Origin: Hippopus hippopus
Taxonomy: Eukaryota > Mollusca > Bivalvia > Cardiida > Cardiidae
Assembly: GCA_946811185.2 (NCBI GenBank)
Contig: OX328109.1
Location: 4,650,001 to 4,714,000, forward strand
Direction: 5' to 3'
DNA length: 64,000 bases
Part shown: piece after piece, positions 35,001-41,588 of the stretch
Layout of the letters: each line of letters starts with the position of its first letter
Position numbering within the stretch: position 1 is the stretch's first letter
Position numbers and translations under genes: made by a program
Notes under the pieces: model-generated
What the model was told of the DNA's origin: nothing
The model's input: the letters and a program-made list of their open reading frames with translations, nothing else
Database searches by the model: none

Positions 35001-36726
35001 CTTTTTTTTTTTCAAACAGCCATACCAAGCTTCATACAGTTGTAATTATTACACTTTAGACTTTTTATACAAAGTGTATGTTTTTGTACATATTTATACA
35101 CATCATATTTTGGACACTGGTCATTCCTGGATTGGTCATTCCTGAATAAGTAAGAGTATCTTCAAATGCCCCCTTTTATTTCATTGTTTCATACCAACTT
35201 ATCATTTGAGTCAAGTGATGTTATATTTCTAGGTAAATTTTGTTATTACTGTATTGCAGGTTTTAAATTGTTGAAGAAGTCAAACACCATTTTCAGACCA
35301 CTTCCTGCTTCATTAAAGAATGTAGATCAGACTGCCCAGAATGGTAACGGGCTTTTTCGTCCCTGGGCTTGTTCGCCCGGGCTTGTTCGCCCGGGCTTGT
35401 TCGTCCCAACTGATTTCCTTTTGGTCTGGGCTTGTTCGTCCCAACTTATGTACCTGCCAACCACAGGTGTTAATAGTGCATATTTCACTGATTTTGACAG
35501 GTATATATGAAAAGGTGTTAACTGCACATTATCCCCGACATTTTACCGAACCTAAGATATACAACTGTGCAAAAAATAGTCATCCCCATCCTTTCGCTCA
35601 GAGATGAAATCAAAGTAAAGAAAAATATTTAGGGATATAGACATGAATTTTCAATTTATAGTGTGCTGGAGGACGGTAGGCTGTATGCAAGAGGCGGTGT
35701 AGTACTGGCTGCGATTTAACTGCAATATTGCTGAAATGGCATTGAATACTGCGTTGAACAACAAAAACAAACAAATACTGTGTTCCTTATCATAGTAGCT
35801 TTAACCATGCAATGACATGTTTAAACAACCGAAAGGTAAAATTGATGTTATTTCACCAACAAAAAGCAATAAACTTGTTAGCGTCTTGGAGAAGAGAGCG
35901 GGTAGTTCAATAAACGACCAAGAGAAGTTTTATTTAAAGTAATTTTATGTGTAAAACAACAAATCATAGCAATTTTCGTTCCAATACGATCGATAAGGAA
36001 GAGTGGGATGAACAAGCCCGGGCGAACAAGCCTGGATGAATAAGCCCAGGGATGAACAAGCCCAGAGACGAACTGGTTTTGGAACGAACAAGCCCGGTGC
36101 CCCCAGAATGTGCAGCTGATCTTGGTCTACACTGTCCCCAAAAACATTCAGCTGTACAGTATAATTGATGACCTTATGGTTAACATGAATACTTTATGGA
36201 ATCTTTGGAGGACTTTTTATTTTGTACTGTGTGACAAAAATAAGAGATCTGTTAATGAAAATAAATTAAGCCGACTTGAGCATCAGTCAGCAACCAAACC
36301 AATCTGCATTTTTTTCCCAAGGGAAGTAACTTCATCAGTCGACCAGTTCAGGGGAGTAAACTCGTTTGCCCTTCAGACGCCCCAACGTCGTTTTCAACAT
36401 TACGGTAGTGGATGTGCTGTAGGTCCACATTGTCTAAGCTGTAAACCTGTTAGAACTAAAGTAAATTGATTAAAGCAATCGACAAACGCGTTCACGAAAC
36501 CTTTTTCATTGACAATCGAGTTTCCACTCCATGTTGAAGGGTAAACACACCTGTCAATCTTCAGGCGCTCGTCCCCCATCCATGGAATCATATATTTTCC
36601 CGCATCCACCAGCTTCGCTTGATCGTCATCTCTGAATAGTTTACAGGAATAACCAAAGACAAAGAGTTCCTCTTGGCCGCTTTTTGCCGCATTTTGATCC
36701 GCCGGAAATAGCAAGTCGCTCGCCAT
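13958..36726 (-). CDS. SFSWAP: SFSWAP splicing regulator, complete spliced gene (16 coding exons)
   Basis: Nuclear SR-related splicing regulator, orthologue of human SFSWAP and Drosophila su(w[a]). I joined 16 minus-strand exons, all with AG/GT borders and matching phases (176,164,102,74,232,80,113,171,199,181,120,150,331,492,433,84 nt = 3102 nt, 1033 aa; human is about 950 aa). Domains: N-terminal DRY/EERY region (about 18-105, with [38 protein letters not shown] and [11 protein letters not shown]); SURP1 (about 181-228); SURP2 (about 387-432, preceded by [13 protein letters not shown]); a basic helix ([34 protein letters not shown]); then an RS-rich tail. The start is the ATG at 36726, directly before the conserved N-terminus. 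The human C-terminal VQSKI segment was not found between exons 15 and 16. The last exon has a tandem array of acceptors (separate entry). Drosophila su(w[a]) represses splicing of its own pre-mRNA; regulation here is unknown. Confidence 0.95.
14042..14515 (-). repeat. SFSWAP: Tandem array of 3' splice sites and exon starts at the SFSWAP terminal exon
   Basis: Ten exon-start positions, each after a CTTTTCTTTTCAG-type acceptor (one reads CTTTTCTTCTCAG): 14041, 14089, 14137, 14185, 14233, 14281, 14329, 14389, 14437 and 14497. Spacing is 48 bp, twice 60 bp (a 12-bp internal duplication). Read from the first acceptor, the whole array is open in the SFSWAP frame and encodes repeats of [16 protein letters not shown], with ISRV doubled in the 60-bp units. 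Upstream of the outermost unit an in-frame TGA and TAA follow at once, so the array is bounded by normal intron. Confidence 0.9.
15242..15674 (-). CDS. SFSWAP: SFSWAP exon 15 (13-residue RS repeats)
   Basis: 433 nt, acceptor CTTTCAG, donor GCGCT|GTAAGT. After [19 protein letters not shown] the exon carries about six degenerate copies of a 12-13 residue repeat of the form [13 protein letters not shown], visible in the DNA as direct repeats. It ends [14 protein letters not shown]. It has no Met near the start, so a Met-based ORF scan misses it. Phase 0 at the end fits the last exon. Confidence 0.85.
15952..16215. mobile_element. GCAACACGCG MITE
   Basis: Same family as 11858-12122. SFSWAP intron 15 side, upstream flank of exon 15. 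Confidence 0.83.
16474..17017. mobile_element. TTAA-P MITE interrupted by a MetaSINE-like element
   Basis: Left arm 16474-16573, right arm with intact palindrome 16860-17017. A SINE sits between them. The right end is about 21 nt from the SFSWAP exon 14 donor. Confidence 0.82.
16574..16858 (+). mobile_element. MetaSINE-like SINE, plus copy
   Basis: tRNA-derived head with A-box-like TAGCTCAATAGGTAGAGC and B-box-like GGGTTCGATTCCCAC, then the block GGATGAGACGTTAAACCGAG GTCCCGTGT, which I take for the MetaSINE central domain, and a tail ending near ACGCAAATTC. Other copies: 1-204 (minus, cut by window edge), 42955-43206 (minus) and 43226-43530 (minus). Confidence 0.78.
17039..17530 (-). CDS. 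SFSWAP: SFSWAP exon 14 (RS region, poly-Lys, acidic end)
   Basis: 492 nt, acceptor TTTAG, donor CAAAG|GTGAAA. Begins [20 protein letters not shown], continues with RS/KS runs and ends [18 protein letters not shown]. The VVTI core followed by five Asp looks like a SUMO-interacting motif. A palindromic TTAA MITE lies about 15 nt outside the acceptor and another about 21 nt outside the donor. Confidence 0.9.
17546..17785. mobile_element. TTAA-P MITE copy adjacent to SFSWAP exon 14 acceptor
   Basis: Recognisable left arm (ACGACAAAATTTTAGATTTG) and palindrome with a changed loop (GGTTAAAAACATT). It begins about 15 nt upstream of the exon 14 acceptor at 17530. Confidence 0.82.
17878..18290. mobile_element. 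TTAA-P MITE split by SINE-B
   Basis: MITE arms at 17878-17999 and 18248-18290; the SINE insertion duplicated ATTCTGTTGTC (18000-18010, 18237-18247). SFSWAP intron 13. Confidence 0.82.
18011..18236 (+). mobile_element. SINE-B (tRNA head, AAACACCATACA tail)
   Basis: Head with GTGGCTCAGTGGTAAGTGTT and GGTTCGAGCC, body GACACTTCAGAGCC and GGTGAAACCCAGGGAATACA, tail GATACAACTGAAATAATGTT...AAACACCATACAG. Flanked by an 11-bp duplication. Minus copies: 25200-25435, 42495-42720 and a split one at 57955-59130. Plus relative at 5262-5545 with (AATC)n tail and a head fragment at 5868-5990. Confidence 0.82.
18602..18932 (-). CDS. SFSWAP: SFSWAP exon 13 (RS region)
   Basis: 331 nt, acceptor TTTTTTCAG, donor AGAAG|GTACAT. 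Starts [19 protein letters not shown] and becomes an RS domain ([20 protein letters not shown]), ending [13 protein letters not shown], which matches the SAYRTVRR motif of human SFSWAP. Confidence 0.92.
19400..19680 (+). repeat. Dispersed repeat (family H), first copy
   Basis: Shares AAAATCAATGGCAT, GGAGGCACATTT-like, GTGTCTTGTAAGTATAT-like and a terminal AAGAGAGATAACTATCGGA with 23850-24112. Both in SFSWAP introns, same orientation. Confidence 0.65.
19798..19947 (-). CDS. SFSWAP: SFSWAP exon 12
   Basis: 150 nt, acceptor TTTTTTTCAG, donor TCAG|GTATGA. Encodes [20 protein letters not shown] and [20 protein letters not shown]. This matches the human DRLAAAAREKLAQASKE...ERKRKAALFLQTLKN block, one of the strongest family signatures outside SURP. 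Confidence 0.95.
20319..20539. mobile_element. TTAA-P MITE copy, one palindrome arm deleted
   Basis: TTAA borders at 20315-20318 and 20540-20543 with an additional internal TTAA at 20349. The central arm is shortened to TTGTGGGAACCAGCAT. SFSWAP intron 11, about 50 bp from exon 11. Confidence 0.8.
20589..20708 (-). CDS. SFSWAP: SFSWAP exon 11
   Basis: 120 nt, acceptor GATACAG, donor AATAG|GTAAAA. Ser/Thr-rich low-complexity segment ([19 protein letters not shown]) ending TEEQMEKKI. Assigned by phase continuity and canonical borders; little primary conservation. Confidence 0.78.
   Translation of the reverse strand: MKQKEGRRIKEDPVILEHQPLSLIQTLGRIKQKNKWRKK
21417..21955 (+). pseudogene. pogo/Tigger transposase N-terminus, interrupted
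   Basis: The ATG at 21417 opens [20 protein letters not shown] and [18 protein letters not shown], a CENP-B N-terminal/psq-type HTH. The frame resumes at 21699 with [20 protein letters not shown] and a Tc5-type HTH ending [12 protein letters not shown], then diverges. A 155-bp insertion at 21535-21689 separates the halves; outside the insert the two halves are in the same frame. The catalytic DDE domain is absent, so it is not a functional transposase. Confidence 0.85.
21535..21689. mobile_element. 155-bp palindromic element inserted in the transposase, 9-bp target duplication
   Basis: The target duplication GCCGCACAC lies at 21526-21534 and 21690-21698. The ends are inverted (TACTCCCAATTCGGGGTC / GACCCCGAATCGGGAGTA). 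An internal segment ending GTGATTGTTTCTC occurs twice directly and once inverted, giving a long hairpin. A 9-bp duplication suits Mutator-like transposition; this class assignment is inference. Confidence 0.85.
21955..22124 (+). pseudogene. pogo transposase C-terminal tail with PCNA-box-like motif
   Basis: After the DDE deletion, frames encode [14 protein letters not shown] and, one frame over, [19 protein letters not shown] followed by [12 protein letters not shown] and a stop. QTTIDNFF is a perfect Q-x-x-I-x-x-F-F PCNA-interacting (PIP) motif, a feature reported at the C-terminus of pogo transposase. At least one frameshift is present. Confidence 0.65.
23006..23186 (-). CDS. SFSWAP: SFSWAP exon 10
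   Basis: 181 nt, acceptor ACATAG, donor AAATG|GTATGT. Highly charged ([20 protein letters not shown]) followed by [13 protein letters not shown] and an acidic [11 protein letters not shown] end, equivalent to the ISFAIKAK...DDDSEDDEE segment of human SFSWAP. Confidence 0.88.
23642..23822. mobile_element. Palindromic MITE (GCTCCAGA ends)
   Basis: Ends GCTCCAGAGATATGGAGTGA / CCATCACTCCCTCTTATCTGGAGC. A second copy is at 24667-24862. Both in SFSWAP introns. Confidence 0.75.
24118..24335. mobile_element. GCATGGCTC MITE
   Basis: Left GAAAAAGGGGCTTAATGCAT, middle GGCTGACATGGGTCGAA, right TTTTCACAGGGCATGGCTCA. SFSWAP intron 9. Family copies also at 25828-26115 (contains (TTC)n), 30660-30860, 37970-38220, 38281-38525, 38640-38882, 59133-59325, 59326-59825 and 61541-61805. 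Confidence 0.8.
24394..24592 (-). CDS. SFSWAP: SFSWAP exon 9 (SURP2)
   Basis: 199 nt, acceptor TTTCAG, donor CAG|GTAAGG. Encodes [40 protein letters not shown] and [19 protein letters not shown]: a complete second SURP domain, nearly residue-for-residue with vertebrate SFSWAP. Confidence 0.96.
24667..24862. mobile_element. Palindromic MITE (GCTCCAGA ends), second copy
   Basis: Same family as 23642-23822, with the inner palindrome GAATTGTTTCAAGGAGACGATTC-like. SFSWAP intron 8. Confidence 0.75.
25469..25639 (-). CDS. SFSWAP: SFSWAP exon 8
   Basis: 171 nt, acceptor TTCTAG, donor GTCAG|GTAGGC. Proline-rich linker ([20 protein letters not shown]) containing VKKEPG and IKQEED, both fitting the sumoylation consensus psi-K-x-E. 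Confidence 0.85.
26041..26079. repeat. (TTC)n microsatellite
   Basis: About 12 uninterrupted TTC units inside a GCATGGCTC MITE. Confidence 0.95.
26510..26622 (-). CDS. SFSWAP: SFSWAP exon 7
   Basis: 113 nt, acceptor CAACAG, donor AAGAA|GTAAGA. Encodes a linker, [20 protein letters not shown], then [17 protein letters not shown]. Weakly conserved between the two SURP domains; assigned by phase continuity and position. Confidence 0.82.
27129..27349. mobile_element. TTAA-P MITE copy
   Basis: 221 bp with TTAA at both borders (27125-27128, 27350-27353), intact central palindrome. SFSWAP intron 6. Confidence 0.9.
27615..27694 (-). CDS. SFSWAP: SFSWAP exon 6
   Basis: 80 nt, acceptor TTAACAG, donor CCAGAG|GTAGGG. 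Encodes [20 protein letters not shown]; the GYLHP core matches human GNYLHPSLFASKK. Confidence 0.9.
28454..28675. mobile_element. TTAA-flanked palindromic MITE (TTAA-P), reference copy
   Basis: 222 bp between TTAA at 28450-28453 and 28676-28679; ends CTCTTTACCA / TGGTAAAGAG-like. The centre is a long near-perfect palindrome: arms GAAAACATTGTGGGAAAAGG then AGAAAATGCTGG, then the reverse. TTAA duplication and C-rich ends suggest a piggyBac-mobilised non-autonomous family. Complete or nearly complete copies also occur at 8236-8430, 22764-22984, 30140-30358, 34470-34706, 39913-40107, 41775-41973, 44170-44369, 45775-45985, 53760-53985, 54115-54335, 60420-60606, 61083-61355 and 61840-62050, with many fragments. 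Confidence 0.9.
29020..29251 (-). CDS. SFSWAP: SFSWAP exon 5 (SURP1)
   Basis: 232 nt, acceptor TTACAG, donor GACA|GTAAGT. Encodes the first SURP domain: [45 protein letters not shown]. The helical SURP core and its F-x-F...NPYY-like end are intact. Confidence 0.95.
29683..29756 (-). CDS. SFSWAP: SFSWAP exon 4
   Basis: 74 nt, acceptor AAAGCAG, donor CAGATT|GTGAGT. Encodes [20 protein letters not shown], equivalent to the EEPFVAP...VPSDVELP linker just before SURP1. Confidence 0.9.
30470..30571 (-). CDS. SFSWAP: SFSWAP exon 3
   Basis: 102 nt, acceptor TTTTCAG, donor GCAG|GTATAG. Encodes [19 protein letters not shown] plus [14 protein letters not shown], matching the YNAVGFTYGSDYY stretch of vertebrate SFSWAP. 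Confidence 0.92.
31178..32567 (+). mobile_element. AACAAGAG / GCCAGTGGAGCTAA repeat element
   Basis: Starts AACAAGAGGGCCATGATGGC with CGCTCCACTGG just inside and ends CTGGCCTTCGGCCAGTGGAGCTAA. The terminal hairpin followed by CTAA resembles Helitron 3' ends; inference only. It includes GTTGCCATGGCAACCAGAGT and a run of (ACGG)n, plus a TTAA MITE insertion at about 32041-32230. SFSWAP intron 2. Confidence 0.6.
32690..33955 (+). repeat. About 165-bp tandem repeats ending in a GCCAGTGGAGCTAA terminus
   Basis: Six or so diverged units with landmarks CCCATGTAAAACTTGT, TTTGACCCC, GGTCCACTAGATAAAGCTAC and GCCAAATTTGGTAGCCCTAG, spaced about 160-170 bp. They then run into the same terminal block as at 31.2-32.6 kb. 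The end lies about 15 bp from the SFSWAP exon 2 donor. Confidence 0.75.
33971..34134 (-). CDS. SFSWAP: SFSWAP exon 2
   Basis: Acceptor CTGCAG, donor GAAG|GTAACT. Encodes [17 protein letters not shown] and [13 protein letters not shown], the DRY...EERY signature of the family. The 165-bp tandem repeat element in the intron ends about 15 bp from this donor. Confidence 0.94.
35344..36102. mobile_element. GGGCTTGTTCG-type element (759 bp) with 8-bp duplication
   Basis: Inserted into an older hairpin repeat and flanked by CCAGAATG at 35336-35343 and 36103-36110. Both ends are built of multiple GGGCTTGTTCG(T/C)CC repeats in inverted orientation. Eight-base duplications are typical of hAT elements. 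A related fragment lies at 6858-6920. SFSWAP intron 1. Confidence 0.7.
36551..36726 (-). CDS. SFSWAP: SFSWAP exon 1
   Basis: Encodes the first 58 residues, ending in the conserved GDERLKIDR block. The ATG is at 36726. The donor reads GACAG|GTGTGT, a somewhat weak site, and leaves two bases (AG) that complete Arg with exon 2. Confidence 0.93.
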
Positions 36727-36960
36727 GTTTAATTGGTAACTGTTAAATGTAAGCCTGTAAAAAACGCTTACGTCATTTTAATGATGAATATTCATGAGGA
36801 CATTCTTGCTTGTCGTCCCCAAAACAGTTCATTCCTAGCGTGTTCGAGTAATTAGTTTTAAATTTTGATGTATTGCACACTTTTTGATTATCTCTTTGAC
36901 AGCTCTATAGATCAACACAAAGCTTCTATGTTACTTGAAATAATTTTCACAGTCAAGAGC
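36727..36960 (-). promoter_or_regulatory. SFSWAP 5' flank with CRE-like site
   Basis: Upstream of the SFSWAP ATG there is a TGACGTAA (CRE/ATF-like) site at 36768-36775 and, just beyond, a palindromic ATGAATATTCAT. No TATA box is obvious. The transcription start is unknown, so some of this may be 5' UTR. Confidence 0.35.
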
Positions 36961-37314
36961 CCTACTTGTCCAAAACAGGGATCTTATATACGATCCCTGT
37001 CCAAAATGAAATTTGCATTATGATCTTTTGAAATGTAGCTCAGATGATATCCGTCTTTGGGACCAGGGATCGCATATATGATCCCTGTTGGGATGGCAGA
37101 TAGCATTGTGGGAAAAGGAAGGAAGGAAGGGGAAAAAAAATCAACATTGTCTCCTTTTTCCAAATTGTTTCCAACCTTTTCAATGAAAAATTCCAATTTT
37201 TGAGGTCTGCATATTCTTTCAAATGGATAACTTTATAATCGTGTCCTCTGGTAAAGAGTTAAAAAGGCTAAAAAAGATGGTAGATTGACAAAAACTTTTC
37301 ACTTTGTCCCACAG

Positions 37315-37985
37315 GCGTTCGTTTTATGACAAACTTCGCCACCTATATAATGTAATATATTACATTATATAGGTGGCGAAGTTCGTCATAAACTGTGACG
37401 AACGCCTGTGCTTTGTCCCTATGACATGCAGAAAAAGTTGGTTGACCCGATGTGCAAGCACTGGCATCGGGGAAACAGAAGGGGGGGGGGGGAGTGAGAG
37501 CTTCACAAATACTTTTGCTGTATACATTATATGGGCCATCTCTGGGAAAAGGGGGATATAGAGGATATTTGTTTTTTTCGGTGAAAGATCAAAATTTATT
37601 TCATCGAGTGAACATCATCGGTAATATTTTCATGAGTGGCGCGATGAAATAAATTTTGATCTTTCACCGAAAAAAACAAACATTCTATTTATTTCATGCT
37701 TTTAACCCTTTCTGGGAGGAACTTTATCAAAATCCAGTACAGTCTTTTCAGTTATTCCCCGTGGCGTACCCCCTCCGCATAGTAACGCATTACAATATTA
37801 CGTCAAGCGCGAGAAATGTAAGGTAAATGACGTCATATTTCCATCTGGTTGTGAGTCACGCGCATTTTACCTAGGTAACTAGAATATAAAATCGGTATTT
37901 TCACTGGTCGTACCCGTGGAATATCGAAAAATATTTTCACCGCTATTTCTCGATATCCTACCGGAAAGCATGAAATAATAATGCA
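37315..37985. repeat. Cluster of fold-back structures
   Basis: 37315-37408: arms GGCGTTCG...GGCGAAGTTCGTCAT around TAATATATTA. 37570-37680: arms TTTTTTTCGGTGAAAGATCA plus AAATTTATTTCATC. 37690-37985: shorter outer ends TTTATTTCATGCTTTT / GGAAAGCATGAAATAA. Upstream of SFSWAP. No gene. Confidence 0.75.
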
Positions 37986-38882
37986 TCTCCGTCATCCATG
38001 ATACCAAGCAAGTCATCACATAATTATGGATCCATAATAGCCACTTTTTTCACAAGTGACTAAATCATGAACTAGACTGGTCCTTGGATTTACAGAAAAT
38101 TGACCAATAGGGCAAAATTTCGGCCCAGGTCAGCCTGCGCGTACTGCACAGGCTGACCTGGGTCGACAGTTTTCGCGGATGTATTAACTATTAAGCCTCC
38201 TTTCCACAGAGCATGGCTCACATGATTCAGACAATGGATCCATTGATTTTTATCTGATACGATCCCAGCTGCATAAATATGAGCTATGCTCTGTGAAAAG
38301 GTGGCTTAATGCATCTGCAAATAGTATCAACCCAGGTCAGCCTGCGCAGTCCACGCAGGCTGACCTGGGCCAAAACTTTTTGCTATTTGTCAATTTTCTG
38401 AATGTCGATGGACCATTTTACCCGAGTTGGTCAGTTTTTAGACAAACTGGATTTTATGGATGTGGTGAATTGCGTGGTGTAATGAATCACTGAGATGTAT
38501 TAAGCCTCCTTTTGCCAGAGCATGCTTTATACGTTGACTTATTTCACTTAAAACATGATTTTTTTATGTAATTAAATCTTATTTTATAACTGGAATAAAG
38601 AAGTTCATTTAAGGGAAGATGTATATACAGATACATACACGAGCCCTGCTCTGTGAAAAGGGGGTTTAGTTCATCTGCAAAAAGTATCGACCCATGTCAG
38701 CCTGTGCAGTCCGCGCTGGCTGACATGGGTCGAAACATTTTGCTATTTGTGAATTTTCTGCATGTCAAAGGACCATGCAACCACTACCAGATTTTATGGA
38801 TCCATAATTATGTGGTGACATGTTTGGTATAAAGCACCACGGAGATGCATTAAACCCCCTTTTGCCGGAGCATGGCTCATTT
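37970..38882. mobile_element. Three consecutive GCATGGCTC MITEs
   Basis: Copies at 37970-38220, 38281-38525 and 38640-38882, each with an inner palindrome around CAGCCTGCGCAGTCCGCGCA / GGCTGACCTGGG and ends GAGCCATGCTCTGTGAAAAG-like. No gene in this stretch. Confidence 0.8.
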
Positions 38883-39179
38883 CTAATTTTTTTAACTGCA
38901 ATTTTTCCATTAAAGTCATCCAAGCCATAAACCCTTTACCACACACTCGAATTTTAATGACACCCTACCATGTTTTCTACCTTTCCTCTAACAAATTTTA
39001 AATTTTGAGTCACGTTTATTTTGTCGTCTACAAATCCTTAAATTTGGACAAGTCTGAAATTTTATCCTTTGGTAAGGAGTTAAGACAGGATTCATTAACA
39101 TTAAAGCTAAAAATTGCTTCACTTTAAGAAAGTGGGAATAGGCATTAATTACTTTGAAAAGAGTGATTTTTTTCTAATC

Positions 39180-39335
39180 TGTTTCAGGAATGAAGATATT
39201 TTTTTTTTGTTTTCATAGAGGTATGAAAAAAAAAACCTAATCACACTGTATTCGCAGTTTCATACAAAAGTATGATTAGGTTTTTTTTTTTCATACCTCC
39301 ATGAAAACAAAAAAAAAAAATATCTTCATTCCTTA
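39180..39335. repeat. Fold-back with poly-T arms
   Basis: AGGAATGAAGATATTTTTTT...CATAGAGGTATGAAAAAAAA pairs with its inverted copy ending AATATCTTCATTCCTT; loop around CACTGTATTCGCAG. Confidence 0.8.
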
Positions 39336-40219
39336 TAATTCAATATCAAAGACAACAAATATGCACTTAAATTTTACTGTAACTGCTTTTTTTTGTAAAT
39401 CCAACATTGCATATTTATTTAATGTCCATTTCATTGATATTTCATGGCGCGGAAAATCTGCTCGTTCATGATGTAATAATGACGTAAATTCATGACGTCA
39501 TTATAGCATTGATTTAGTATATTTATTGTAAGAAGTTCAATATGCTAGAAGTAAGTTGAAAATAAGTTTGTTAGGACCCAGCAAAGCTCTCTCTTTGAAT
39601 TTACTGTTGGATATTTTCTTTTTAATGTTCAGAGAAAATAAATTTAGCTAGCAATTTGAAATTCGGACTGGATATAAAATCAGACAGAAAAACATTATGG
39701 AATCTCGTATACATGTTTGTTTACATTAGTTTGACTGCAAAAGTAGTTCTGGCACTGCTTATTTTTTTTTCATGGAGCTATGAAAAAATTTTTTCAGCCA
39801 ATCAGAACTCGCCAATGTTCATGAAAACAACTAATATTGAATTATAATACTGTACATTGTACTAGTAAAAAGAAATCCAAGTCCCCATAGAAATGTGCAG
39901 GGCCTGCTGTTAATTCTTTACCAAACAACAAAGTTTTAGACTGGTCCAAATTGAAAGCATTTGTAGACAACAACATAAATAATGCTCAAATGGCTGGATT
40001 GGTTGCTGAGAGGTTGGAAAATATTGTGAGAAAAGAAGGAAATTCTGGTTTTCAAAAGCTTCTTTTCTCAGTGTCGTTAAAACTCGGAGTGGTGTTGTAA
40101 AGGGTTCAACAACACCATTCCAAGTTTAAACAACACTGAGAAAATAAGCTTTTGAAAACCAGGATTTCATCCTTTTCCCACAATGTTTTAAACTCGGAAT
40201 ATGGTTGTAAAGGGTTCAA

Positions 40220-40480
40220 GGCCCGACCTGGTAGCTCAGTGGTTAGTATATCTAGCTCGTGACCTGGGGTTTGCGTGTTTGATACTAGGTTGCTGCGAAC
40301 TTTCTTTCTGGTGATTTTTCGCCTCACACCTCTGATGCATGTGAGAAAAGTAGTCAGTGGCTTTGGGAAAAATGTTGTCTCAGCACTGGTGTGAGAAAGC
40401 CAGGAAACACATGGGTACGTCACTGACGGCCATGATATGACCTTAGCTGTTAATATGGCGTTAAACTCGAATACAATACA
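40220..40480 (+). mobile_element. SINE-C, plus, with 11-bp duplication
   Basis: Flanked by AAAGGGTTCAA (40209-40219, 40481-40491). Head CTGGTAGCTCAGTGGTTAGT, body GCCTCACACCTCTGATGCAT, tail ATATGACCTTAGCTGTTAAT. It inserted into the end of a TTAA-P MITE. Confidence 0.85.
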
Positions 40481-41018
40481 AAAGGGTTCAAAATTTCTGA
40501 GAAAAGCCACTTTCAATGTGAGATGATGAATTCCTGTTGCCCTGGCTAACACAAAATCCTGAAAAGAACTTCGGCCAAGTTAGGGTTGAATTCATAACCC
40601 CTGGTTTAAAACCCCTTACCACACAATCCTGACCCTGAAGAAGACTTTTGAAAACAATATGGGGAAAGGAGAAAAAGCTTGTAACCAGCATTTTCTCCTT
40701 TTCCCACAATGTTTTGTACCAAACCTTGTGAAGACAGCTTCTTGAAAAACCTTGTTGGGGAAGGAGAAAATACCGGTAACCAGCATTTGCTCCTTTTCCC
40801 ACCATGCTTTCTACCCTTTCAGGGATAAATCGTATCAATTAAGCTACATTTATTTGCCGTCTGTAACAGCTATAAATTTGTCTCATAGAGGGGAGAGAAC
40901 TGTGTGGATTAACTGGAAAATACTGATTTCCAGCCTTTTCTCCTTTGCCAATAATTTTTTCAAAAACCATATTCCACAGGGTCCTAAAAACACAAGCTTG
41001 TTCAGTAAAGGGAGTTAA

Positions 41019-41238
41019 CTCTTTACCAAACGACAAAATTTTAGACTTATCAAATTTGGAAGCATTTGCAGATGACAAAATAAACATGACTCAAAAATTG
41101 AATTTTTTTATGGAAGTGTAGAAAACATTGTGGGAAATCGAGAAAATGCTGATTACCAGCATTTTCTCCTTTTCCCACAATGTTTTCAAAAGGCTTCTTT
41201 CTCAGGGTCGTTAAAAGTCGGGATTGTGTGGTAAAGGG
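41019..41238. mobile_element. TTAA-P MITE copy downstream of CUSTOS stop
   Basis: 220 bp with TTAA at 41015-41018 and 41239-41242. It begins only 75 bp beyond the CUSTOS stop codon, so it may be transcribed as part of the 3' UTR and fold into a long hairpin. Confidence 0.9.
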
Positions 41239-41317
41239 TTAAGGGACTGAATGGCCCGAATAATTCATCAAGTAACAACAGAGTAAATTTTTTTCTTTTT
41301 CATTTCTTTTAATTTGG

Positions 41318-41588
41318 TCAAGTCACATCAGCTTTGAATTTTTTCTTTTTCTTTTTTCTCTTTCGCTCTCCCTCACCATTCACTGTAACAAAAGTGTCCT
41401 CTGTGTTAGTAACTATGGTGTTAGCTGGTGCCCTGTCGGAAGGACTAACTTTCTCACTTTGTTTTTCATCAGAGTTTGCAACAATTATGTCAGCTGGTAC
41501 CCTGTTGGTAGGAATCACTTCCTGACTTTGTTGAATGATAAAGTCATGGGAAACAGCCGCTTCATTTAGCCTTTCATCTTCTGAGGAG
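41318..41588 (-). CDS. CUSTOS: CUSTOS exon 6 (terminal)
   Basis: 271 nt, acceptor TTTTCAG, stop TGA at 41318-41320. Encodes SSEDERLNEAAVSHDFIIQQ, a spacer containing two similar blocks (NRVPADIIVANSDEKQSEKV and DRAPANTIVTNTED) and a basic ERKRKKKKKKFKADVT end. The repeated block suggests a small internal duplication. Confidence 0.9.

Noticed and set aside
35166..35607. Two overlapping open frames of about 100 codons
   Set aside because: They are translations of the GGGCTTGTTCG repeats at the end of a non-coding element, with no family resemblance.
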